From Acidihalobacter yilgarnensis (GTDB taxonomy: Bacteria > Pseudomonadota > Gammaproteobacteria > DSM-5130 > Acidihalobacteraceae): a stretch of 64,000 nucleotides of DNA. The translations under genes and the position numbers were made by a program. The stretch lies in assembly GCF_001753245.1 (NCBI RefSeq), contig NZ_CP017415.1:310001-374000 (forward strand). Reading direction: 5' to 3'. Of this stretch, positions 55,609-64,000 are shown piece by piece; the first letter of the stretch is position 1; each line of letters begins with the position of its first letter. The notes beneath the pieces are model-generated. The model was given only the letters and a program-made list of their open reading frames with translations. It was not told the DNA's origin and ran no database searches.

Positions 55609-55901
55609 CAATCCCGTTGCGCCTTCGCGAAGGCCTGTGTCTGCTCTGGGCTGGCCTCGCGCTGATAGCGGGCTTTCCACTCGGCGTAAGGCATGCCATA
55701 GACGATCTCGCGCGCGGCTTCGTAATCGACGGCCTGGTGTCGCTCATTGGCGGCGGCGCTGTACCATTTGGACAGGCAGTTGCGGCAGAAACCGGCAAGA
55801 TTCATCAGGTCGATGTTCTGTACGTCGCTACGTTCGCGGAGATGTTCGACGAGGCGGCGGAAGGCGGCGGCCTCGATCTCGGTGCGTGTCTGGTCGTCCA
55901 T
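55608..55901 (-). CDS. DUF1244 family protein
   Basis: 97 residues. VQNIDLMNLAGFCRNCLSKWY with CxxC and IVYGMPYAEWKARYQ are the DUF1244 signature. Function unknown. It is read immediately before rnd. Confidence 0.87.
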   Translation of the reverse strand: MDDQTRTEIEAAAFRRLVEHLRERSDVQNIDLMNLAGFCRNCLSKWYSAAANERHQAVDYEAAREIVYGMPYAEWKARYQREASPEQTQAFAKAQRD

Positions 55902-55929
55902 GGGGTATCTCCTGTGAGGGCGTCTGCGA

Positions 55930-56418
55930 TCAGCCGGTGAGCTGCAGGCGCCGACGGATATGACGGAGGAGCAGAAATATCAGCGGCCAGAGCAGCATAC
56001 TGGTCAGCACGGGTATCCAGTACACGCGCTGATCGGGGGCATGGCCAGTGATGCCATATACCCAGAGCAGCAGTATACGGTAGACCAATAACATCAAGCC
56101 GACCGCGATCGATTGCTGCCAGAGCGGGTAGACGCGCACGCGCTGATGGGTGCGTATGCTCAGGTAGGCGACGATGGTCAGCGCGAGGGCGTGTTGACCC
56201 AGCAGGGAACCCGTCAACACGTCGAGCAGCAATCCGGTGAGCCAAGCGGTGCCGAGGCTGATGCGCCTGGGCAGGGCCATGCTCCAGTAGATGATGGCCA
56301 TGGCCACCCACTCGGGACGGGTAGCCGTCAGCGACGCCGGCATGGCGATTACGCTGAGGCTCAGGGCGATGACGAGCGTGAGTCCGATGCCCAAATTACG
56401 CTTGAGCGGCGACGTCAT
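55930..56418 (-). CDS. mreD: Rod shape-determining protein MreD
   Basis: 162 residues with about five membrane helices; WLTGLLLDVLTGSLLGQHAL is the conserved core. Inner-membrane part of the elongasome with MreC and MreB. It overlaps mreC by 4 bp. Confidence 0.93.
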   Translation of the reverse strand: MTSPLKRNLGIGLTLVIALSLSVIAMPASLTATRPEWVAMAIIYWSMALPRRISLGTAWLTGLLLDVLTGSLLGQHALALTIVAYLSIRTHQRVRVYPLWQQSIAVGLMLLVYRILLLWVYGITGHAPDQRVYWIPVLTSMLLWPLIFLLLRHIRRRLQLTG

Positions 56419-57302
56419 TTCCGTTTCCCGTGTGGACTGGTGTCGGTGTGCGGCGTCTCATCCAGGACGGGTTTATGCGGTGGGTGATACCACAGCAGCA
56501 GGACTTCGCGATAGCGGTCGAGTTGCGCGGTTGGCTGACATAGGACTTTGGCGAAGGGATCGCCTGGTTCCCGGTTGACCTGAGTGACCCGACATACTGG
56601 GTAGTGAGGTGGGAAGCGCTCGCCCAGGCCGGAAGTGCTGAGCAGATCGCCGACGCGGATGTCGGCGTTGACCGGTGCGCTGCGTACGTCGAGTGCATCG
56701 GGTTGCCCGGTACCGATGGCGAGTAGGCGCAGGCCGCTGCGCGTGTCGATGACCGGCACCGCGCTGCTGGGATCGGCAATCAGCAGGACCTGCGCATTGA
56801 ATGGGCCAACCTGGATCACTTGGCCCATCAACCCGCCGGCATCGATGACCGGCTGCCCTTGGTAGACGCCATCGCGGCTGCCCTGGTTGATCAGTTCGCG
56901 CTGGCTGTAGGGGTCGAGATCGATCGACACCAAACGTGCGATTTTGACCTTTTCAGTGGTGTGCTCGGAGGCGTTGAGGAGTTGGCGCAGATGCGCGTTC
57001 TCGCTGGCCAGCGCCTGGTATTTCTGCAAGCGGGCCTTGAGCAGGAGGTTGTTGCGTTGGAGTTCGCGGTTGCTGTCGATCAGCTGCGTGTGGCTGCTGA
57101 AGGCCTCCCCAAGCCAGTGGCCAGCGCGATTGGGGAGGCTGGCCAGAAGCTGTAGGGGGTAGACGACGTATTCGAGCGTGCTGCGCGCCTCGCTCAGTAC
57201 CGTCAGGCGTTGATCCGCCGTCATCAGTGCGATGGAGAGCGCGACCAGTAGCACCAGTTTGAGGTGCAGCGTGGGGCCTAGGTTGAACAGTGGCTGCTTA
57301 AT
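56415..57302 (-). CDS. mreC: Rod shape-determining protein MreC (apparent ATT start)
   Basis: 295 residues from ATT at 57302. The N-terminus KQPLFNLGPTLHLKLVLLVA aligns with the E. coli start KPIFSRGPSLQ. A membrane helix, then a coiled coil (QLIDSNRELQRNNLLLKARLQKY) and the beta-domain with INQGSRDGVYQGQPVI and LLSTSGLGERFPPHYPV. An in-frame TGA lies 18 bp before the ATT, and the first ATG/GTG is the GTG at 57254, which would remove the conserved start. GGGGAG 8 bp upstream supports ATT. Confidence 0.88.
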   Translation of the reverse strand: MKQPLFNLGPTLHLKLVLLVALSIALMTADQRLTVLSEARSTLEYVVYPLQLLASLPNRAGHWLGEAFSSHTQLIDSNRELQRNNLLLKARLQKYQALASENAHLRQLLNASEHTTEKVKIARLVSIDLDPYSQRELINQGSRDGVYQGQPVIDAGGLMGQVIQVGPFNAQVLLIADPSSAVPVIDTRSGLRLLAIGTGQPDALDVRSAPVNADIRVGDLLSTSGLGERFPPHYPVCRVTQVNREPGDPFAKVLCQPTAQLDRYREVLLLWYHPPHKPVLDETPHTDTSPHGKRK

Positions 57303-57338
57303 GCCTGGCGCTCCCCGTCAGCAGGCTTACCTGCGCGG

Positions 57339-58487
<1,149 letters not shown>

Positions 58488-58514
58488 TCAATTCCTTCAC
58501 GAGGTTGCCCCATC

Positions 58515-58802
58515 ATGTCCCTTGCCCCTGACGAGGTCAGGCGTATCGCCAAGCTGGCACGTCTGGCGCTCGATGCTGACGCGGTCGAGGCCTACGCGCA
58601 CGATCTGTCTTCGATCCTGGCCTTCGTCGAACAGCTCGACGCGGCGCCCACCGAGGGCGTTGAGCCGATGGCGCATCCGCAGGACGCGACCCAGCGTCTA
58701 CGCCCCGATGCGATTACCGAGACGAATACCCGCGAGCGCTTCCAGGCCATTGCCCCGGCCGTTGAGGCGGGTCTTTATCTGGTGCCCAAAGTCATCGAAT
58801 AA
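58515..58802 (+). CDS. gatC: Asp/Glu-tRNA amidotransferase subunit C
   Basis: 95 residues. [32 protein letters not shown] then [17 protein letters not shown]. It stabilises GatAB, which makes Gln-tRNA(Gln) and/or Asn-tRNA(Asn) by transamidation. First of gatC-gatA-gatB. Confidence 0.96.
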   Translation: MSLAPDEVRRIAKLARLALDADAVEAYAHDLSSILAFVEQLDAAPTEGVEPMAHPQDATQRLRPDAITETNTRERFQAIAPAVEAGLYLVPKVIE

Positions 58803-58828
58803 GCTCGTATACCCCCCACGGAATCCGC

Positions 58829-60282
58829 ATGCACACGAAAACCATTGCAGAACTGTCCCGGGCGCTTGCCGGGGGCGAAATCTCCAGCGTCGAGTTGACG
58901 CACCACTTTCTGGCGCGCATCCGGCAGCACGGGGAAGCGCTCAACGCCTTGATTACCGTTACCGAGTCCCAGGCGCTGCTTCAGGCGGCGGCGGCTGATG
59001 CGCGCATCGCGGCCGGGGACGGCGGTCCTCTGACCGGCATCCCGCTGCTGCACAAGGATATCTTCTGCACCGACGGGGTGCGGACTTCCTGCGGCTCGCG
59101 CATGCTCGATAATTTTGTCGCGCCCTACGATGCCGCCGTGGTCACACGTCTGCAAGATGCGGGGATGGTCATGCTCGGCAAGGCCAATATGGACGAGTTC
59201 GCGATGGGTTCGTCCAACGAGAACAGCTTTTACGGCCCAGCCAAAAACCCCTGGGATACCGCGCGTATCCCAGGCGGTTCCTCCGGCGGTTCAGCCGCCG
59301 CCGTGGCGGCGCGTCTGGCGCCGGCGGCAACCGGCACGGATACCGGCGGATCGATTCGTCAACCGGCCTCAATGTGCGGCATCACCGGCATTAAGCCGAC
59401 CTATGGCCGCGTGTCGCGCTGGGGCATGATCGCCTTCGCTTCCAGCTTGGATCAGGGGGGCCGCTGGCGGCCAGTGCCGAGGATTGCGCGCTGTTGCTCG
59501 GCGCCATGGCCGGCTTCGATCCGCGCGATTCGACCAGCATCGACCGTCCGGTACCCGACTACACCACCGGGTTGGATGCGGACCTTGCCGGCCTTCGCAT
59601 TGGCTTGCCCAAGGAATATTTCGGCGAAGGTCTCGACGCTGGCGTGGCGGCGGCGATCAGCGCAGCAGTGGACGTGTTTCGGAGTCTTGGTGCAACGGTC
59701 AGCGAGATCAGCCTGCCGAATACGCATCTTGCGGTGCCGGCCTATTACGTGGTCGCGCCGGCGGAATGTTCATCGAATCTGTCGCGCTTTGACGGCGTGC
59801 GCTTCGGTCACCGCTGCGAGGATCCGGCGGATCTTACCGATCTCTATGAGCGTTCGCGCGGCGAGGGCTTCGGCGACGAGGTCAAACGGCGCATCATGGT
59901 CGGCACCTATGCCCTGTCTGCCGGTTACTACGACGCCTATTACCTCAAGGCGCAGAAGGTGCGACGCCTGATCAGCGAGGACTATCGCCGTGCGTTCGCA
60001 TCAGTCGATCTGATCCTCGGGCCGACCAGTCCGAGCACCGCCTTCTCCATTGGCGAAAAAGCGACCGATCCGGTGAGTATGTATCTTTCCGACATCTACA
60101 CCATCGCGGTGAACCTCGCCGGCCTGCCGGGGATGTCGGTGCCCGCCGGTTTCGCTGCTGGGCTGCCGGTGGGGTTGCAGATTGTGGGTAACTACTTCGA
60201 GGAGGGGCGCATGCTCAATGCGGCGCACCGCTTCCAGCAGGCCACCGACTGGCATACCCGCATTCCGCAGGGTTTCGAATGA
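58829..60282 (+). CDS. gatA: Asp/Glu-tRNA amidotransferase subunit A (frameshifted in the middle)
   Basis: About 484 residues if corrected. Amidase signature with the catalytic Ser-cisSer-Lys: [22 protein letters not shown] and [13 protein letters not shown]. In a run of six G at 59455-59460 one base appears missing. After it, the correct frame continues as [16 protein letters not shown] through the stop at 60282. The upstream frame otherwise runs in nonsense to 59971. gatB follows 45 bp later. Confidence 0.93.
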
Positions 60283-60327
60283 GTTTCAGGCATTTTCATC
60301 GGCACAGCACACTTGGGTAACCACGCT

Positions 60328-61764
60328 ATGGAATGGGAAGTCGTTATCGGGTTGGAGATACACGCCCAGCTCGCCACCCGCAGCAAAATTTTCTCCGGCG
60401 CCGCCACCGCCTATGGCGCGGCACCCAACACCCAGGCCTGCGCTGTCGATCTGGGCATGCCTGGAGTGTTGCCGGTGCTTAACGCCGAGGCCGTGCGTAT
60501 GGCCGCGAAGTTCGGCCTGGCCGTCGGTGCGCGCGTGGCCGAGCGCTCGGTGTTCGCGCGCAAGAATTACTTTTACCCCGACCTGCCCAAGGGCTACCAG
60601 ATTTCGCAGTACGAACTGCCCGTGGTCAACCAGGGCCAGATCGAGATTGAGCTGGAGGGCGGCGAGACCAAGATCATCGGCGTGACCCGCGCGCACCTCG
60701 AAGAGGATGCGGGTAAATCGCTGCATGAGGAGTTTGCGGGCGCTACCGGCATCGATCTCAACCGGGCCGGCACCCCGTTGCTGGAGATCGTCTCCGAGCC
60801 GGACATGCGTTCGGCCAAGGAAGCGGTCGCTTACATGAAGAAGATTCACACCTTGGTGCGATATCTGGGCATCTGCGACGGCAACATGCAGGAGGGTTCG
60901 TTCCGTTGCGACGCCAACGTGTCCGTGCGCCCGATGGGGCAGGAGACGTTCGGCACCCGTACCGAGACCAAAAATCTCAATTCCTTCCGCTTTGTCGAGC
61001 GTGCGATCAACTACGAGATCGAGCGCCAGATCGACATCCTGGAAGGTGGTGGGTCGATCACGCAGGAAACGCGCCTGTACGATGCCAACAAGGACGAGAC
61101 GCGTCCCATGCGTTCCAAGGAAGAGGCCAACGATTACCGCTACTTCCCTGATCCAGACCTGCTGCCGTTGGACATTGACGCTGCCTTTCTGAAGGCCGTG
61201 CGAGAGGATCTGCCGGAACTGCCGGATGAGAAAAAGCACCGCTTCATGGTGCATTACGGGTTGTCGGCCTACGACGCCGGCGTGCTGATCGTTAGCCGCG
61301 AGTTGGCAGATTTCTACGAGGCCGTGGTCGTGGCCTGCGGCGGTCAGGCCAAGCTGGCCGCCAACTGGGTGATGGGGGATTTCTCCGCCTTGCTCAACAA
61401 GGATGGATGCGAGCTTGCCGACAGTCCGGTGGATGCGGCCATGCTCGGCGGCCTGCTCGCACGTATTGAGGACGACACGATCTCCGGCAAAATCGCCAAG
61501 GAAGTGTTCGAGGCGATGTGGGCCGGCGAGGGCGACGCCGATGCAGTGATCGAGGCCCGTGGACTCAAACAGATCACTGATGTTTCGGCTATCGAGGGGA
61601 TCATCGACGAAATCATTGCCGCCAATCCGGCGCAGCTGGAGCAGTATCGCGGCGGTAAGGACAAGTTGTTCGGCTTCTTCGTCGGTCAGGCCATGAAGGC
61701 TACGCAGGGCAAGGCCAACCCGCAGCAGCTCAACGAGTTGCTCAAGCGCAAGCTCGCCGGCTGA
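60328..61764 (+). CDS. gatB: Asp/Glu-tRNA amidotransferase subunit B
   Basis: 478 residues. [23 protein letters not shown], the zinc/tRNA region [32 protein letters not shown] and the C-terminal helical GatB/YqeY domain. The kinase-like subunit activates misacylated tRNA. ATG 60328 was chosen over an upstream TTG. Confidence 0.97.
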   Translation: MEWEVVIGLEIHAQLATRSKIFSGAATAYGAAPNTQACAVDLGMPGVLPVLNAEAVRMAAKFGLAVGARVAERSVFARKNYFYPDLPKGYQISQYELPVVNQGQIEIELEGGETKIIGVTRAHLEEDAGKSLHEEFAGATGIDLNRAGTPLLEIVSEPDMRSAKEAVAYMKKIHTLVRYLGICDGNMQEGSFRCDANVSVRPMGQETFGTRTETKNLNSFRFVERAINYEIERQIDILEGGGSITQETRLYDANKDETRPMRSKEEANDYRYFPDPDLLPLDIDAAFLKAVREDLPELPDEKKHRFMVHYGLSAYDAGVLIVSRELADFYEAVVVACGGQAKLAANWVMGDFSALLNKDGCELADSPVDAAMLGGLLARIEDDTISGKIAKEVFEAMWAGEGDADAVIEARGLKQITDVSAIEGIIDEIIAANPAQLEQYRGGKDKLFGFFVGQAMKATQGKANPQQLNELLKRKLAG

Positions 61765-61804
61765 TATCGATGGCATATGCTCGACGACCGGATGGCGGTG
61801 TTCG

Positions 61805-62716
61805 ATGAACGAAAACGATTCCCTGAGGCGTTTTCTGATCGAGCGTACCCACGTGCGCGGCGAGTGGGTGCATCTTGATGCCACTTGGCAGGCGTTGCTG
61901 GAGCGTGCGGAATATCCTGAGCCTGTGCGTCGCTTGCTGGGTGAGGCACTGGTTGCCACCGCTTTGCTGTCGGCCACCATCAAGTTCAGTGGCTCGCTGA
62001 TTCTGCAGATTCGCGGTGATGGGCCGGTGCCGTTGCTGGTGGTGCAGGCCCGCGTTGAGCGTCCGCGCAATGGGGAAGGCGAAGGCGACGGACGGCGTAC
62101 CTTGCGGGGGCTTGCCCACTGGAGTGGAGAAATTCTCCCGGGCACGCTGGCCGAGCTTTGCGGTAGTGGCCATCTTGCGCTCACCATCGACCCGGGCGAC
62201 GGCCGCGAGCGCTATCAGGGTATCGTCGCACTGGAGGGCGCCTCGTTGGCAGAGGCCCTGCAGGGTTACTTCGAGCGTTCCGAGCAATTACCGACCCGTT
62301 TGTGGCTGGCCATCGACGAGGCGCGTGCGGCGGGCCTGTTGCTGCAGGCGCTGCCCGTCGAGGTCGCTGACCCGGATGCCTGGCGACGTACCGTGGGATT
62401 GGCCGACACCTTGGCGCCGGATGAGCTGATCGCTTTGCCGGCGGAGGTGTTGCTTCACCGCCTGTATCACGAAGAACAGGTACGTCTATTCGACCGCGAA
62501 CCCGTCGGGTTTCACTGTGGCTGCTCGCGGCCGCGTGTGGAAGAAGTGATTCGTGGGCTGGGTCGGACGGAAGCGGACGATATCCTTGCCGAACAGGGCC
62601 GTATTTCCGTGGATTGCGAGTTCTGTGGGGCGCATTACGCGTTTGATGCCGTCGATGTGGAGGCGATCTTCGCCATTGACTCGCAGCCGCCTCCGGTGCC
62701 GCACACCGAGCACTGA
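61805..62716 (+). CDS. hslO: Redox-regulated chaperone Hsp33
   Basis: 303 residues. The C-terminal zinc switch has CGC (near residue 237) and CEFC about 30 residues later. Holdase active under oxidative stress. It lies 40 bp after gatB. Confidence 0.95.
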   Translation: MNENDSLRRFLIERTHVRGEWVHLDATWQALLERAEYPEPVRRLLGEALVATALLSATIKFSGSLILQIRGDGPVPLLVVQARVERPRNGEGEGDGRRTLRGLAHWSGEILPGTLAELCGSGHLALTIDPGDGRERYQGIVALEGASLAEALQGYFERSEQLPTRLWLAIDEARAAGLLLQALPVEVADPDAWRRTVGLADTLAPDELIALPAEVLLHRLYHEEQVRLFDREPVGFHCGCSRPRVEEVIRGLGRTEADDILAEQGRISVDCEFCGAHYAFDAVDVEAIFAIDSQPPPVPHTEH

Positions 62717-62738
62717 TTCGTCGCGCACGGCGCGGGCG

Positions 62739-63497
62739 TCAGACAGCGCCGTTTTGCCCGCCGCAGATCGGACAATCCGGGTCGCGCCGTAGTCGAATGC
62801 TACGCCACTCCATACGCAGGGCATCGAGAATCAACACCCGCCCGCACAGCAGTTCGCCCATGCCGGCGAGCAGCTTGAGTGCTTCCGTGGCCTGAATCGT
62901 GCCGATGATTCCGACGACCGGGGCCAGAATGCCGCGGTTTGAGCAAGTGTCGTCCTCGTCCGTCCCTTCCGGGTAGAGGCAACGATAGCAGGGGCTATCC
63001 GCGCGTCTTGGGTCGAACACGCTGACTTGGCCGTCGAAGCGGATGGCGGCGCCGGAAACCAGCGGCGTGCCCGTCTCGACGCACAGGCGGTTGAGGGTGT
63101 CGCGGATCACGAAGTTATCGGTGCAGTCGAGCACCACGTCGACGGCGGAGATCTCCGTCATCAAGGCCTCGGCATCCAGATGTTCGCGCAAGCCGCGCAC
63201 GCCCACCTCCGGGTTCAGGCCCCGAACGGCATCGATTGCCGAATCGACCTTGTGCCGTCCGATGTCGGCGGTGCCGTGTACGATCTGCCGCTGGAGGTTG
63301 GAGGCGTCGACGGTATCGAAATCCGCGAGCACCAGATGGCCTACGCCGGCAGCTGCGAGATACAGCGCAGCGGGTGAGCCGAGGCCGCCGAGCCCGACGA
63401 TAAGGGCGCGTGATTCCAGTAGGCGCAGTTGCCCCGGATAGCCCAGTTCCTTGAGCATGATGTGGCGGCTGTAGCGCAGGAGTTGGTCGTCGTCCAT
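62739..63497 (-). CDS. moeB: MoeB/ThiF/HesA-type sulfur-carrier adenylyltransferase
   Basis: 252 residues, E1-like fold. GLGGLGSPAALYLAAAGVGHLVLADFDTVDASNLQRQ binds ATP; structural zinc cysteines lie in SPCYRCLYPEG and PICGG. It activates MoaD or ThiS for molybdopterin or thiamine; which of the two cannot be told. It lies directly downstream of prmC on the same strand, as moeB often does. Confidence 0.9.
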   Translation of the reverse strand: MDDDQLLRYSRHIMLKELGYPGQLRLLESRALIVGLGGLGSPAALYLAAAGVGHLVLADFDTVDASNLQRQIVHGTADIGRHKVDSAIDAVRGLNPEVGVRGLREHLDAEALMTEISAVDVVLDCTDNFVIRDTLNRLCVETGTPLVSGAAIRFDGQVSVFDPRRADSPCYRCLYPEGTDEDDTCSNRGILAPVVGIIGTIQATEALKLLAGMGELLCGRVLILDALRMEWRSIRLRRDPDCPICGGQNGAV

Positions 63498-63539
63498 GTG
63501 TCTCGCGTAGGTTGGCGGGTCGCGGGAGATTGGCCGATG

Positions 63540-64000
63540 CTACACCGGGTGCGCCGCGGGGTCATCCGTGGGTCGACGCCCCAAGGTGACGCGCTCATGC
63601 CCTTCGAGGTCGCGGTAGGTCTGCACCTTCTCGTAGCCGCGGGCGGCGAACAGTGCGCGCACGGCGAGGCCCTGGTCGTACCCGTGTTCGAGCAGCAGCC
63701 AGCCGCCCGTGCGCAGCCGAACCAGGGCGTCAATCACGATACGGCGTATCGCGTTGAGGCCGTCCGGCCCGGCGCTCAGTGCCTCGGGAGGTTCGGTGGG
63801 CAGATCGCCTTGTCGAAGATGCGGATCGTTTTCCGCGATGTAGGGCGGGTTGGAGACGATCAGGTCGTAGCCGCTGTCTGCCAGCGCCGCAAGCCAGTCA
63901 CCTTTACGGAACTCGATGCGTTCAAGCCCGAGGCGGCGAGCGTTGTCGCGTGCGACGATCAGCGCCGTTTCGGATCGATCAGTGGCGACGACCTGTGCTC
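63540..64000 (-). CDS. prmC: Release factor glutamine methyltransferase PrmC (5' end missing)
   Basis: About 153 residues of the C-terminal methyltransferase domain; the start lies beyond the window. AQVVATDRSETALIVARDNARRL binds SAM, and SNPPYIAENDPHL is the diagnostic NPPY motif. It methylates the GGQ glutamine of RF1 and RF2. It ends 43 bp before moeB. Confidence 0.93.
   Translation of the reverse strand, partial: AQVVATDRSETALIVARDNARRLGLERIEFRKGDWLAALADSGYDLIVSNPPYIAENDPHLRQGDLPTEPPEALSAGPDGLNAIRRIVIDALVRLRTGGWLLLEHGYDQGLAVRALFAARGYEKVQTYRDLEGHERVTLGRRPTDDPAAHPV

Noticed and set aside
60286-62187. 633-codon minus-strand frame opposite gatB and hslO
   Set aside because: Both sense genes are complete and well conserved, and the antisense protein has no recognisable domain.

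Overview
The window reads as a chromosomal segment of a chemolithoautotrophic gammaproteobacterium that fixes CO2 with alpha-carboxysomes. The evidence is form IA RuBisCO with a complete cso operon, a DAB-type inorganic-carbon pump, and typical gammaproteobacterial housekeeping blocks (zapA / 6S RNA / 5-FCL, pepP-ubiH-ubiI, mreBCD). GC is high and there are no insertion sequences, phage genes or CRISPR arrays. Gene content and order suggest a sulfur/iron oxidiser of the Acidihalobacter / Ectothiorhodospiraceae kind. That placement is an inference from memory of gene families, not a computed one.

Region 1 (1-13179, + strand) is one long carboxysome operon: the cbbL 3' end, cbbS, csoS2, csoSCA, csoS4A, csoS4B, three csoS1 copies, a bacterioferritin-like gene, acRAF, mcdA, mcdB, cbbQ, cbbO, csoS1D and an unexpected trypsin-like serine protease gene. 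It therefore encodes enzyme, scaffold, carbonic anhydrase, shell (hexamers, pentamers, pseudohexamer), assembly and activation factors and the positioning system. csoS2 carries a textbook -1 frameshift signal (C CCA AAA, 6-nt spacer, perfect 10-bp stem).

Region 2 (13204-19081, - strand) converges on it: dabB, a small NuoM-like membrane gene, dabA and a PII-like gene, read in that order. It should supply the bicarbonate that the carboxysome uses. A ~490-bp gene-free region with dyad elements follows.

Region 3 (19573-32586) holds an outer-membrane barrel, a CbiM-like permease, a c-type cytochrome, a CopD-like protein, rpe and gph (Calvin cycle and phosphoglycolate salvage), a trpE-trpG-trpD-trpC cluster preceded by a Trp-rich leader peptide, an OsmC protein, a VOC protein, speD, coq7, a GlcF-like Fe-S protein, a DUF481 protein and a 2Fe-2S ferredoxin.

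Region 4 (32587-44392) holds a possible small RNA with its own promoter and terminator, rplM-rpsI, tRNA-Gln(CUG), a general porin, a 1280-residue FAD/Fe-S oxidoreductase, a GNAT gene, rpiA, ilvA (frameshifted), a hypothetical gene, a GST, an EVE-domain protein, 5-formyltetrahydrofolate cyclo-ligase and 6S RNA.

Region 5 (44393-64000) is housekeeping: zapA and a zapB-like gene, UPF0149, pepP, ubiH, ubiI, slyD, an HDOD regulator, several small hypotheticals, ibaG, a cNMP-binding protein, rnd, a DUF1244 gene, mreD-mreC-mreB (mreC apparently starting at ATT), gatC-gatA-gatB (gatA frameshifted), hslO, a moeB-like gene and a truncated prmC. The ilvA and gatA frameshifts both lie in six-base C/G runs that should be seven, which points to assembly error rather than real pseudogenes.
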